Shown here: one piece after another, positions 1 through 7,694 of the stretch | Position numbering within the stretch: position 1 is the first letter of the stretch | Layout: each line of letters opens with the position of its first letter | Assembly: GCA_016178725.1 (NCBI GenBank) | Contig: JACOSV010000084.1 | Span: 119,205 to 151,544, forward strand | From: Candidatus Eiseniibacteriota bacterium | GTDB lineage: Bacteria > Eisenbacteria > RBG-16-71-46 | Length of the DNA: 32,340 bases | Reading direction: 5' to 3' | Translations under genes and position numbers: made by a program | Notes under the pieces: model-generated | Database searches by the model: none | The model's input: only the letters and a program-made list of their open reading frames with translations | Told to the model about the DNA's origin: nothing

Positions 1-2321
1 TACGCGAGGCCCTTCATGTGCTCCGGCGTTCCGTGGCCGGCGTACACGTCGAACAGCTCGAGCGACACGAGCCGTTCGCCCGCCGCGCCGCGCAGCGCCG
101 AAGCGAGCTGCTCGTGCGTCACGGCCTCGGGAACGAAGAAGGCGAGGTCGCGACGCACGGGCGGGAAACGCCCCGGGAGGTTCACGCCCGATCGTGCTGC
201 TTCGATCGGGGGCATCGCGTCGAGGCGCACGACGAAGAGGTGCACCTCCGGGACCTCGATGTCCCAGGCTCGCAGCAGCTGCCGACCCAGCGTGCCCGCC
301 CATCCTATGCGCGAAGTCCCGATTGCAACTTCAGCGCTGGCACCGGGTTTCCAGCCGGCCGCAGAATAGGTCCGCCACGATGGAGTGTCAACGCGCATCT
401 CGTCGAGCCACGCCTCCCACACGCCCTTCGCATCGGCGAAATCCATCGCCTGCTGCGCCGCGTCGTGCGCGTGCGCGAAGCGCGGGCCGACCGCGACCGC
501 GGCGAGCAACGCGGGCTCGTCGGGCAGCGCGCCGTCGCGCGCGACGTAGCCGGCGCCGATCTCGAACAGCCGCACCGTCTCCATCCCCTGCCGCAGATTG
601 TGCGCGACCGCGCGCAGCAGACCCGCGATCGGGTTCGGGCGCAGCACGGCGCCGCCGGGATTCATCGGATTCGCGAGCGCGAGCAGCCGCGGCGGCGCGC
701 CGTCGAGCAGCGCCGCGGTCGCCACCGCCTCGTCGCGCGAGACGAGGCTCGACGTCCACGCCTCGCTGAAGCCGCGCGCCAGCATCGCGGCGCGCGCGCG
801 TTCGTTGCGCCGCTCGCGCACCGTGCGCTCGGCGTGGACGCCGCGCGTTTCGAGCGGCGCCTCGGGAATGCGATCGTAGCCCCAGGCGCGCGCCACCTCT
901 TCGACCAGATCGTCCTCGATCCCCACATCGGGGCGCCACGACGGCACGGTCACGTGGAGCGCATCGCCGCCCGACTTCCGGGTCGGGAACTCGAACGCCG
1001 CGAGATGGCCGGCCGCCTCCCGCGCGCTGAACGCGTGGCCGACGAGCCGCGTAATGCGCGACGCGCGTAACGCGATCGTGCGCGGCGCCGGCATGTTCGC
1101 GCGGCGCTCGCGGCTCGCGCCGACCGCGGCGCCCGGCATGATCTCCTTTAGCAGCGCGAGGAACCGCGCCGCCGCCGCCGGGCCGATCTCCGGATCCACG
1201 CCGCGCTCGTAGCGCTTCGACGCCTCGGTCGAGAGCTCGAGCGCGCGCGACCCGCGGCGCACGCGGCGCGGATCGAACCACGCGACCTCGAGCAGCAGCT
1301 CGGTGGTCGTGGCGGTGACCTCGCTCGCGGCGCCGCCCATGACGCCGGCGATCGCGACCGGCCGGTCGCGGTCGGCGATCACCAGCACCTCGGGATCGAG
1401 CGCGCGCTCCTTGCCGTCGAGCGTGACGAGCCTCTCTCGCGCGCGCGCGCGGCGTACGCGGATCGCCGGGCCGGCGAGCTTCGCGAGATCAAAGGCGTGC
1501 ACGGGCTGGCCGAACTCGAAGAGGACGAGGTTCGTGAGGTCGACGATCGCGTTGATCGAGCGCTGGCCCATGCTCTCGAGCCGCCGCACGAGCCAGGCCG
1601 GCGACGGGGCGGCCGCGAGGCCGCGCACCGCGACCGCGATGTAGCGTGGGCAGCCCTCGGCGGCCTCGAGCGTGAGGTCGAAGTCGTCGCGCAGCTTCGG
1701 GTGGGCGGCGAGCCGCTCCACCGCGGCCTTCGTCCAGCGGCCGGCGAACGCCGCCTTCACCTCGCGCGCGAGGCCGACGATGCCGAGGCCATCGGGACGG
1801 TTGAAGGGCACCTCGACCTCGATCACGGTCTCGGGCGGGCCGAGCACGTCGTCGAGCGGTACGCCGAGCCCGGGCGCCGCGGCGCCGTCGCCGCTCGCCG
1901 CGAGCAGCCGCTCGAGATCCACGATGCCCTCGTGATCGTCGGAGAGTTCGAGCTCGCGCGCCGAGCACAGCATACCCTGGCTCTCCTCGCCGCGGATCCT
2001 GCTCTTCTGGATCACCATACCGCCGGGGAGCACCGCGCCGACCGTTGCGAGCGGCACGATCATCCCCGCGCGCACGTTGGGCGCGCCGCAGACCACGCGG
2101 AGCTCGCCGTGGCCGGAGTCCACACGGCACAGCGACAGGCGGTCGGCGTTCGGATGGCGCGCCACGTCGAGCACGCGCGCCACGACCACGCCGGGGTGGC
2201 TCGCGCCGTGCGTCTCGATCCCCGCGACGTAGAGGCCGCGCCGCGTGAGCGCGTCCGCGATCGCCTCGGCGGTCGCATCCACCTCGACCCACTCGCGCAG
2301 CCAGGAGAGCGGGAGCTTCAT
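1..2321 (-). CDS. pheT: Phenylalanyl-tRNA synthetase beta subunit, partial (3' end off window)
   Basis: Large subunit of the (alpha-beta)2 cytoplasmic enzyme that charges tRNA-Phe. The frame opens with ATG and MKLPLSWLREWVEVDATAEA, the usual bacterial PheT start, 10 nt after the pheS stop and behind an AAGGA ribosome site. Domains in order: the tRNA-binding OB fold (HPNADRLSLC at about 57-66, VCGAPN near 78-82), then the B3/B4 editing region, B5, and the catalytic-like core. Last comes the start of the FDX-ACB anticodon-binding domain (LFDVYAGHGTPE), which is cut by the window edge. About 773 codons are present of the roughly 800 usual for the family, so only a short C-terminal piece is missing. 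It is the last visible gene of the infC-rpmI-rplT-pheS-pheT operon. I checked the reading frame by hand at several points and saw no frameshift. Confidence 0.95.
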   Translation of the reverse strand, partial: MKLPLSWLREWVEVDATAEAIADALTRRGLYVAGIETHGASHPGVVVARVLDVARHPNADRLSLCRVDSGHGELRVVCGAPNVRAGMIVPLATVGAVLPGGMVIQKSRIRGEESQGMLCSARELELSDDHEGIVDLERLLAASGDGAAAPGLGVPLDDVLGPPETVIEVEVPFNRPDGLGIVGLAREVKAAFAGRWTKAAVERLAAHPKLRDDFDLTLEAAEGCPRYIAVAVRGLAAAPSPAWLVRRLESMGQRSINAIVDLTNLVLFEFGQPVHAFDLAKLAGPAIRVRRARARERLVTLDGKERALDPEVLVIADRDRPVAIAGVMGGAASEVTATTTELLLEVAWFDPRRVRRGSRALELSTEASKRYERGVDPEIGPAAAARFLALLKEIMPGAAVGASRERRANMPAPRTIALRASRITRLVGHAFSAREAAGHLAAFEFPTRKSGGDALHVTVPSWRPDVGIEDDLVEEVARAWGYDRIPEAPLETRGVHAERTVRERRNERARAAMLARGFSEAWTSSLVSRDEAVATAALLDGAPPRLLALANPMNPGGAVLRPNPIAGLLRAVAHNLRQGMETVRLFEIGAGYVARDGALPDEPALLAAVAVGPRFAHAHDAAQQAMDFADAKGVWEAWLDEMRVDTPSWRTYSAAGWKPGASAEVAIGTSRIGWAGTLGRQLLRAWDIEVPEVHLFVVRLDAMPPIEAARSGVNLPGRFPPVRRDLAFFVPEAVTHEQLASALRGAAGERLVSLELFDVYAGHGTPEHMKGLA

Positions 2322-2331
2322 CGCCGTCCTT

Positions 2332-3477
2332 TCAGAACTGGTTCAGGAAGCGGAGGTCGTTCTCGAGAAACAGCCGGATCTCGGGGATGCCCCAGCGCAT
2401 CATCGCGATGCGCTCGAGCCCCATGCCGAACGCGAAGCCGGTCACCGCTTCGGGATCGTAGCCGACCGCGCGGAAAACGTTCGGATGCACCATGCCGGCC
2501 CCGAGCAGCTCGATCCAGCCGCCGCCCTTGCACACCGGGCAGCGCGCGTCGCGCACGCGCCCCGAGCCGTCGCAGATCACGCACGCCACGTCGAGCTGCG
2601 CCCCCGGCTCGACGAACGGGAAGTAGACCGGCACGAGGCGCGTGCGCACCGCGCGGCCGTAGATCGAGCGCGCGAACGTGTTCAGCGTCGCCTTGAGATC
2701 GGCCATGCTCACGTCGCGGTCGACGAACAGCCCGTCGACCTGGTGGAATTGATCCATGTGGCTCGCGTCCACCTGCTCGGCCCGGAACACGCGCCCCGGG
2801 AACACGAGTCGCAGCGGCGGCTGCCGCTCCTCCATCGCGCGCACCCAGCCGGGCGATGTGTGCGTGCGCAGCAGCAGGCCGCCGTCGACCCAGTACGTGT
2901 CGTGCGCGTCGCGCGCGGGATGATCGGGCGGGAAGTTGAGCTTGCCGAAGTTGTAGTCGTCGCTCTCGACCTCGGGGCTCACGTAGACCGAGTAGCCGAG
3001 GCCGTGGAAGAGATCGAGCAGCTCTTCCTGGATCTGCGCGAGCACGTGGCGGTGGCCGATCCACGGCTTGCGGCCCGGGAGCGTCACATCGAGGCCCTGG
3101 GCGGAGCGGCTCTCCTGCTCGCGCTCGAGCGCCGAGCGCCGCGCGGCTTCGAGCTCGGTGAGCCAGCGCTTGATGAGATTGAGCGCGCGGCCTGATTGCC
3201 GGCGCTCCTCGGGCGAGAGTTCCGGGAGCCCGGCCAGTCGGCCCGTGACGATCCCGCGCTCACGTCCGAGGAGCCGCGTGTGTCGCTCCTTGAGCTCGGC
3301 GAGATCGGGCGCGCCGGCGATCCCGCGTGCGGCGCGATCGTAGAACGCCGCGACGCCGGCGCCGGCCGGCTTCAGCTCCTCGACGCGACGATCGTGCTCG
3401 GGGTCGATGCCGGCGGCGTCGCCCGAGTCCCAGGCGTCCGGCAGATCACCCCGCCCGAGGGCGGTGCTCGCGCTCAC
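2332..3477 (-). CDS. pheS: Phenylalanyl-tRNA synthetase alpha subunit
   Basis: Catalytic subunit that makes Phe-adenylate and transfers Phe to tRNA-Phe together with PheT. The 381-residue product has the N-terminal coiled-coil arm (about 35-125) and then the class II core: HTSPGWVRAM near 206, the FRAEQVDASHMDQFHQ block near 231-246, and FGMGLERIAMMRWGIPEIR near 350-368. It is longer than the ~330-residue E. coli protein for two reasons. It has about 30 extra N-terminal residues, and it has an insert with two Cys pairs (C299/C302 and C313/C316) just before GAGMVHPNV, resembling a small zinc knuckle. The start is GTG, only 4 nt after the rplT stop, so translation probably depends on coupling. 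The next in-frame Val before the conserved region is a GTC codon, which supports the GTG. Confidence 0.96.
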   Translation of the reverse strand: MSASTALGRGDLPDAWDSGDAAGIDPEHDRRVEELKPAGAGVAAFYDRAARGIAGAPDLAELKERHTRLLGRERGIVTGRLAGLPELSPEERRQSGRALNLIKRWLTELEAARRSALEREQESRSAQGLDVTLPGRKPWIGHRHVLAQIQEELLDLFHGLGYSVYVSPEVESDDYNFGKLNFPPDHPARDAHDTYWVDGGLLLRTHTSPGWVRAMEERQPPLRLVFPGRVFRAEQVDASHMDQFHQVDGLFVDRDVSMADLKATLNTFARSIYGRAVRTRLVPVYFPFVEPGAQLDVACVICDGSGRVRDARCPVCKGGGWIELLGAGMVHPNVFRAVGYDPEAVTGFAFGMGLERIAMMRWGIPEIRLFLENDLRFLNQF

Positions 3478-3481
3478 GGCG

Positions 3482-3838
3482 CTAGACCGCCGCCGACTTC
3501 GCCGCCTCCGCGAGCTTGGCGAACGCCGCGGCGTCGCGCACCGCGAGGTCGGCGAGCAGCTTGCGGTTCACCTCGATGTTCGCGCGCTTGAGCCCCGAGA
3601 TCAGGCTGCTGTACGAGAGCCCGTTGATGCGCGCCGCGGCGTTGATGCGCGTGATCCACAGCCGGCGGAAGTCGCGCTTGCGGGTGCGACGGTGCTCGTA
3701 CGCGAACTGGCCGGCGCGCTGCACCGTCTGCAACGCCGACTTGAACAGCTTGCGCCGTCCGCTGTAGTTGCCCTTGGCGGCCTTGAGGATCTTGCGCCGG
3801 CGGGCGCGGCCGGGGACGACGGTCTTGGAGCGTGGCAT
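3482..3838 (-). CDS. rplT: Large ribosomal subunit protein bL20
   Basis: 118 residues, full length for L20. It is very basic at the N terminus ([22 protein letters not shown]) and has the family blocks [34 protein letters not shown] and [14 protein letters not shown]. It binds 23S rRNA early in 50S assembly. In E. coli and Bacillus L20 also represses its own operon by binding the leader mRNA, so it is the natural candidate regulator of the infC leader described at 4700-4930. A clear AGGAGA ribosome site lies just before the ATG. It lies between rpmI (about 65 nt upstream) and pheS (4 nt downstream). Confidence 0.98.
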   Translation of the reverse strand: MPRSKTVVPGRARRRKILKAAKGNYSGRRKLFKSALQTVQRAGQFAYEHRRTRKRDFRRLWITRINAAARINGLSYSSLISGLKRANIEVNRKLLADLAVRDAAAFAKLAEAAKSAAV

Positions 3839-3903
3839 CGATCTTCTCCTGCCCGCGCGCGCCGTTCATCGGAGCGTGCGCCGGGGTTCGGGGTCGTGGG
3901 GAG

Positions 3904-4101
3904 CTATCGCTTACCGAGCAGACGCAGCATGCGGCCCTGATCCGCGGGATCGACCAGCGTCGAGCCCAGCAGGCGGCGCTTGCGCGACCGCCGTTTGTCG
4001 ATCATGCCGTGACGCTTGCCGGCGGAGTACCGCACCGCCTTGCCGGTCCCGGAGAGCTTGAAGCGCTTTCCCGCCGCGCGGTTCGATTTCATCTTGGGCA
4101 T
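3904..4101 (-). CDS. rpmI: Large ribosomal subunit protein bL35
   Basis: 65 residues, the normal L35 length. The sequence MPKMKSNRAAGKRFKLSGTG is diagnostic, followed by the basic HGMIDKRRSRKRRLLG stretch. It is a small 50S protein. It starts at ATG with a strong GAGGAGA site 5-7 nt upstream and sits 22 nt after the infC stop, in the conserved infC-rpmI-rplT order. Nothing unusual is seen. Confidence 0.98.
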   Translation of the reverse strand: MPKMKSNRAAGKRFKLSGTGKAVRYSAGKRHGMIDKRRSRKRRLLGSTLVDPADQGRMLRLLGKR

Positions 4102-4123
4102 CGTGTTCTCCTCTCGCGCCGCG

Positions 4124-4699
4124 CTAGCGGACCGCGTCGCCGTCCCGTGACGGCTCGCTCTTCGTCGGGCCGCCCTTCGGCGGCTTGGGCATCATCACCA
4201 TCGTCAACATGCGGCCTTCCGCCCGCGCCGGCGTCTCGACGCTCGCGACCTCGATGAGCTCGGCGATGATGCGCTGGATCAGCTTGTGGCCGTGCTCGGG
4301 GTGCGCCATCTCGCGTCCGCGGAACGTGACCGTGAACTTCACCTTGTCGCGCGCCGACAGGAACTGGCGCGCGTGGTCCATTTTGAACGTGTAGTCGTGC
4401 TCGTCGATCTTCGGGCGCATCTTGATCTCTTTGAGGTGCATGATGTGCTGCTTCTTCTTCGCCTTGCGCGCCCGGCGGTTCTGCTCGTACTTGAATTTTC
4501 CGTAGTCCATGATCCGGCACACGGGTGGGCGCGCGGTCGGCGAGACTTCGACGAGATCGAGCCCCTTCGACTGCGCGAGCGTGAGCGCCTCCCGCGTGGT
4601 CAACACGCCGGCCTGCTCGCCGTCATCCGAGATCACGCGGACCTGCGGCACTCGGATGCGCTCGTTGACGCGGACTTCGGGTTGCTTAGTGGTGGTGAT
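4124..4699 (-). CDS. infC: Translation initiation factor IF-3, with a predicted AUC start codon
   Basis: IF-3 binds the 30S subunit and rejects non-canonical start codons. The N-domain (VRVNERIRVPQVRVISDDGE), the LVEVSPTARPPVCRIMDYGK linker block, the KKKQHIMHLKEIKMRP segment and the C-domain FRGREMAHPEHG are all present. The only upstream in-frame ATGs would add 29 or more low-complexity residues and lack a ribosome site. By contrast GGAGGTGA (4704-4711) lies 4 nt before an in-frame ATC at 4699-4697. Starting there gives 191 residues beginning (M)TTTKQPEVRVNERI, close to the usual ~180. infC is well known to use AUU, AUC or AUA starts so that IF-3 represses its own synthesis. The next downstream GTG would delete the conserved start. 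The ATC start is an inference with good support. Confidence 0.95.
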   Translation of the reverse strand: MTTTKQPEVRVNERIRVPQVRVISDDGEQAGVLTTREALTLAQSKGLDLVEVSPTARPPVCRIMDYGKFKYEQNRRARKAKKKQHIMHLKEIKMRPKIDEHDYTFKMDHARQFLSARDKVKFTVTFRGREMAHPEHGHKLIQRIIAELIEVASVETPARAEGRMLTMVMMPKPPKGGPTKSEPSRDGDAVR

Positions 4700-4703
4700 G
4701 TGT

Positions 4704-4711
4704 TCACCTCC
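4704..4711 (-). promoter_or_regulatory. Strong Shine-Dalgarno that decides the infC start
   Basis: On the minus strand the sequence reads GGAGGTGA, eight consecutive bases complementary to the 16S 3' end. It is followed by ACAC and then ATC. No ATG, GTG or TTG lies at a suitable distance in the infC frame, so this site points to the ATC. Confidence 0.8.
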
Positions 4712-4762
4712 AGGTTCGTGGTGATGCGACCGCGCCGGCATCGCCGGCGCCGGCGCGCCGCG

Positions 4763-4812
4763 AAAAAACGGGACGCCGGACGGGACTCCACGCAGAGAGT
4801 CTCCGCCCGGCG
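4763..4812 (-). terminator. Intrinsic terminator or attenuator hairpin in the infC leader
   Basis: Read on the minus strand, a ~15-bp GC-rich stem (CGCCGGGCGGAGACTC pairing with GAGTCCCGTCCGGCG, one mismatch and one bulge, loop about 8 nt) is followed by CCCG and six T residues. It lies about 65 nt before the infC start and downstream of a promoter-like sequence. It would therefore end leader transcripts before infC unless it is prevented from forming. A simpler reading is that it terminates transcription of the upstream membrane-protein gene. Confidence 0.72.
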
Positions 4813-4926
4813 TTGGGCCGGCCATCAGCGGATCGCGGCATCCCAGCCGGGATCCAGAACCCTTGAGCAGGCATCGTGGCCCGCGGGGGTGAGAAGCGGA
4901 GGCTTCTGCTTGGTGCTGCGGCGGGC

Positions 4927-4956
4927 AGTGTAGCGGGGACGTGCGTCCGGGCGCAA
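4927..4956 (-). promoter_or_regulatory. Predicted promoter of the infC operon
   Basis: Minus-strand -35 TTGCGC (4951-4956), an 18-nt spacer and -10 TACACT (4927-4932) lie just after the stop of the upstream gene. Transcription from about 4920 would give a leader of about 220 nt. That leader contains a 6-bp hairpin (AGAAGC/GCTTCT, 4892-4907) whose loop region reads CCTCC, and then the terminator-like hairpin. Confidence 0.5.
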
Positions 4957-4972
4957 CCGTCCGCCGCGGCGG

Positions 4973-6874
4973 TCAGGGCCCGCGCCGGCGCGCCTGCTGC
5001 CGCAGCGCCTCGGCGCGGCCATCCCGCGCCTGGGGCAGCGCCGACGCGCGGTCGAACGCCTGCTCCCCTCCCGTCCGGTCGCCGGCCTCCTCGCGGGCGG
5101 CGGCGAGCATGAGCCATGCGTCGTAGTGGGTCGGCGACAGCGTGACCGCGCGCTCGAGCGCCGCGATCGCCTGCGGCAGGTGCCTCGTCATCGCCCCCGC
5201 CACGCCGAGACTGAACTCGAGGTCGGTGTCGCCGGGAAGGTAGCGCTCGGCGCGCTCGAGGAACGGCCACGCCTCGTCGGGTCGCCGCGTGATGAGCAGG
5301 AACTGTCCCCAGGCCGAATCCACCCACGGGCTGGCCGGCGATTCCGCGCGCAGCGCTTCGAGCGCCGCGCGCGCCTCGTCGAGCCGGCCGAGCCGCGCGA
5401 GTGCCAGCGGACGCGTCGTGCGCTCCTCGATCCCGCGCGCGCCGAGCGCCAGCGCGCTGTCGATGCTCCGCACCGATTCGGCCCACAGGCCGCGCTGATA
5501 GAACATCAGGCCGCGCGTGGCGAAGATATCGGGACGCCGCTGATCGATCGCCTGCGCGGTGGCGAGCTCGGTGAACGCCTCGGCCGGCCGGCCCTCGTTG
5601 GCGAGGATGCGCGCCTGCGACACGTGCGCCTCGGCATTGGGCTCTCCGGACGACGCCATCGCGGCGAAGAGCGTCGCGTCGCTCCGCCAGTGCGGCAGCA
5701 GCCGCCACGTGGCGATCGCGCTCGCTCCCACGATCGTCGCGGCGAGCGCGGCCGCGGCCATTCGCCAGCGCGGCGCGCGCATGGCCGGGGCGAGGGCCGA
5801 CGCGAGGAGCAGCGCCGCGCCGGCCGAGGCGAGATAGAAGTGACGCTCGGCGTAGAGCACGAACGCCGCGGTCGCGGCGACGGCCACCACCGGCGCGAGC
5901 CCGAGGCCGAGGAGCGCGACCGGCACCGCCACGGCCGACCGGCGCCGCAGCAGCAGCGACAGCGCGACCGCCCACGCGATGAGCGCGATCGCCCCGACGA
6001 TCACGTCGGGATCGAGGGCGGATGTCGGCATGCGCAGCGTGACCGCCGGCGTGTGCGTCCCCCACGGCCAGAGGAACGCGAGGTAGTGCGGCGGCATCGT
6101 CAGCGCGGACCAGCGCAACGCCGGTGACACGCCGGCCGCGGTCACGCGCGTCGTGGCGAACCCGAGATGCGCGATCGCCCAGACCGCGGTGACGACCGCA
6201 TAGGGCGCCAGCCATCGTCCGCGCGACGACGCCGCGTCGCGCGGGCGCTCCACCCACTCGGCGACCGCGACCAGCGGCAGGAAGACCATCGCCGTCTCCT
6301 TGCATAGGAGCGCGAGCGCAAGGAGCGCCGGCGGGAGCACGCCGGGCGAGGCGCGCCCCTCGCGGCGCGCGTGCCGGTCGCCGAGGAGCGCGAGCAGGAA
6401 CAGCGCCGTGCAGAAGGCGTCAGTGCGCCCCGAGATCCACGCGACCGACTCGACGTGGAGCGGCATCGCGGCGAACCAGAGACCGCCCGCGAGTGCCGCC
6501 CCTGCGGGCGCGCCGAGCGCGATCGCGAGCGCGGCGACCCCGGCGCTCGCCGCCGCGTGCGCCGCGAGGTTCACGGCATGGAACCAGGCTGGACTCCAGT
6601 TCGACACGCGGCCGTCGAACCAGTAGGACATCACCACGACCGGACGCCAGAACCCGGTCGCGAATCCCGCGGGCGCCCAGAAATCCGAGACGAGCAGCCG
6701 CCCGAGTCCCGCGCCGCCGCGCAGCGCGGCATTCGTCTCGATCAGCCAGCGGTCGTCCCAGACGAAGCCGTACCGGAGGACGGGCAGGTGGAGGAGCACG
6801 GCGGCGAGCGCGCTGACCAGCGCCGGGCGCGTCCACGGCCGCTGCGGGCTCGCTCCGCGTCGGTCAGCCATCAT
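4973..6874 (-). CDS. Polytopic membrane protein with C-terminal TPRs, TMTC / GT-C mannosyltransferase-like
   Basis: 633 residues. Residues about 17-400 form many hydrophobic segments. They include features of GT-C glycosyltransferases of the TMTC type: an acidic FVWDDRWL motif in the first periplasmic loop (37-44), FHAVNLAAHAAAS (98-110), PLHVESVAWISGRTDAF (138-154) and LLCKETAMVFLPLV (189-202). Residues about 405-633 are TPR-like helical repeats. Eukaryotic TMTCs are O-mannosyltransferases using dolichol-P-mannose; bacterial homologues are mostly uncharacterised. Transfer of a sugar from a lipid carrier outside the inner membrane is therefore only a family-based guess. Two consecutive ATGs open the frame and no clear ribosome site precedes them. 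The gene sits between thrS and infC, which are often adjacent in other genomes, and is divergent from the 6979 barrel gene. Confidence 0.85.
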   Translation of the reverse strand: MMADRRGASPQRPWTRPALVSALAAVLLHLPVLRYGFVWDDRWLIETNAALRGGAGLGRLLVSDFWAPAGFATGFWRPVVVMSYWFDGRVSNWSPAWFHAVNLAAHAAASAGVAALAIALGAPAGAALAGGLWFAAMPLHVESVAWISGRTDAFCTALFLLALLGDRHARREGRASPGVLPPALLALALLCKETAMVFLPLVAVAEWVERPRDAASSRGRWLAPYAVVTAVWAIAHLGFATTRVTAAGVSPALRWSALTMPPHYLAFLWPWGTHTPAVTLRMPTSALDPDVIVGAIALIAWAVALSLLLRRRSAVAVPVALLGLGLAPVVAVAATAAFVLYAERHFYLASAGAALLLASALAPAMRAPRWRMAAAALAATIVGASAIATWRLLPHWRSDATLFAAMASSGEPNAEAHVSQARILANEGRPAEAFTELATAQAIDQRRPDIFATRGLMFYQRGLWAESVRSIDSALALGARGIEERTTRPLALARLGRLDEARAALEALRAESPASPWVDSAWGQFLLITRRPDEAWPFLERAERYLPGDTDLEFSLGVAGAMTRHLPQAIAALERAVTLSPTHYDAWLMLAAAREEAGDRTGGEQAFDRASALPQARDGRAEALRQQARRRGP

Positions 6875-6903
6875 GCGGCGTCAACTGCACTTGCGCCGAG
6901 TCG

Positions 6904-6933
6904 TTGACGCAAAGGCCGATCCGGACGGATGCT
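6904..6933 (+). promoter_or_regulatory. Possible promoter of the small outer-membrane barrel gene
   Basis: TTGACG (6904-6909), an 18-nt spacer and GATGCT (6928-6933). The -35 is good and the -10 poor. It lies in the divergent gap about 45 nt before the ATG at 6979. Confidence 0.3.
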
Positions 6934-6978
6934 GCCGCACCGATCCGGCATAGGGCCGGTGCGACCACGGAGGTATGC

Positions 6979-7620
6979 ATGATCCGCAGGACCGTCACGG
7001 TGATCATCATCGCAGCGGTTGCCCTCACCGCCAACGTCGCTCTCGCGAAGGATCAGGGAACCGGCGCCGCGCCGGTGTGGGCGGGCTCCGTCTACGCCTT
7101 CAGTCACGAAGCGCCCACGACGAACTTCGCCTCGCAGGCCGTCATCGGGCTCGGATACGAGATGGTGGGCGCCATGAGCAAGGGCTCGCACTGGGGCTGG
7201 GCGATCGGCGGCGGCTACGGTATCGGCGGACTGAAGGACGAGTCCACCAGCGGAAGCTTCTCCACCACGGCGCAGAGCACGCTCACCTTCTATGAGCTCC
7301 GCCTCGGCTTCGACTACTACGACGATTGCTGCGACGAGGACTGGTACTGCGGCCCGGGATTCTTCTATTCCAGCACCAACCAGACGTTCAAGCAGACCGG
7401 GAATCCCGACGTCAAGTTCGACCCGGTGCGCGAGTACGGGTTCGATCCGCGCATCGGCGGCTCGATGAAGCTCTCCGACAGCCTGCGTCTCTTCGGTTCC
7501 ACCTCGATGCGGATCGGCTACTCGTCGTGGGACGACAAGCTGACGCCCGGGTCGGAATCCAAGCTGACCGGATGGCGGTTCGACCCGACCTGGCGCGGAG
7601 GCTTGAGCATCAAGTACTGA
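6979..7620 (+). CDS. Small outer-membrane beta-barrel-like protein with signal peptide
   Basis: 213 residues from the ATG at 6979, chosen because GGAGG lies 5 nt upstream and because the product then begins with a clean signal peptide (MIRRTVTVIIIAAVALTANVALA, cleavage before KDQ). The rest alternates polar and hydrophobic residues with many Gly and aromatic residues (SHWGWAIGGGYGIGG, LTFYELRLGFDYYD). It ends with FDPTWRGGLSIKY, a terminal aromatic strand typical of barrels folded by the BAM machinery. An acidic Cys-containing loop (DDCCDEDWYCGPG, about residues 113-125) may carry a disulfide. The fold resembles small OmpW/OmpA-type porin-like barrels, but the exact family is not recognised. 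It is a single-gene unit ending at a strong hairpin. Confidence 0.85.
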   Translation: MIRRTVTVIIIAAVALTANVALAKDQGTGAAPVWAGSVYAFSHEAPTTNFASQAVIGLGYEMVGAMSKGSHWGWAIGGGYGIGGLKDESTSGSFSTTAQSTLTFYELRLGFDYYDDCCDEDWYCGPGFFYSSTNQTFKQTGNPDVKFDPVREYGFDPRIGGSMKLSDSLRLFGSTSMRIGYSSWDDKLTPGSESKLTGWRFDPTWRGGLSIKY

Positions 7621-7640
7621 CGTTTCTCCCGCGCAATGCC

Positions 7641-7672
7641 GAGGCCCCGCCGGATCGCTCCGGCGGGGCCTC
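7641..7672. terminator. Perfect 14-bp stem-loop between convergent genes
   Basis: GAGGCCCCGCCGGA and its exact complement flank a TCGC tetraloop. The hairpin lies between the stops of the barrel gene (plus) and thrS (minus). The downstream T content is weak on both sides (GTGCGTTCTTCG on plus), so it may work in both directions and also as an mRNA 3'-end stabiliser. Confidence 0.7.
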
Positions 7673-7694
7673 GTGCGTTCTTCGACGCCGGACG

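Noticed and set aside
4700..4825. ATG-initiated, 42-residue longer form of IF-3
   Set aside because: The extra residues would be translated from the terminator-like hairpin and low-complexity GC repeats, with no ribosome site. The ATC with the strong SD fits better.
4840..4930. T-box or amino-acid leader peptide before infC
   Set aside because: No T-box consensus and no run of Phe or Thr codons in any short frame. The small ATG frame there is not preceded by a ribosome site.
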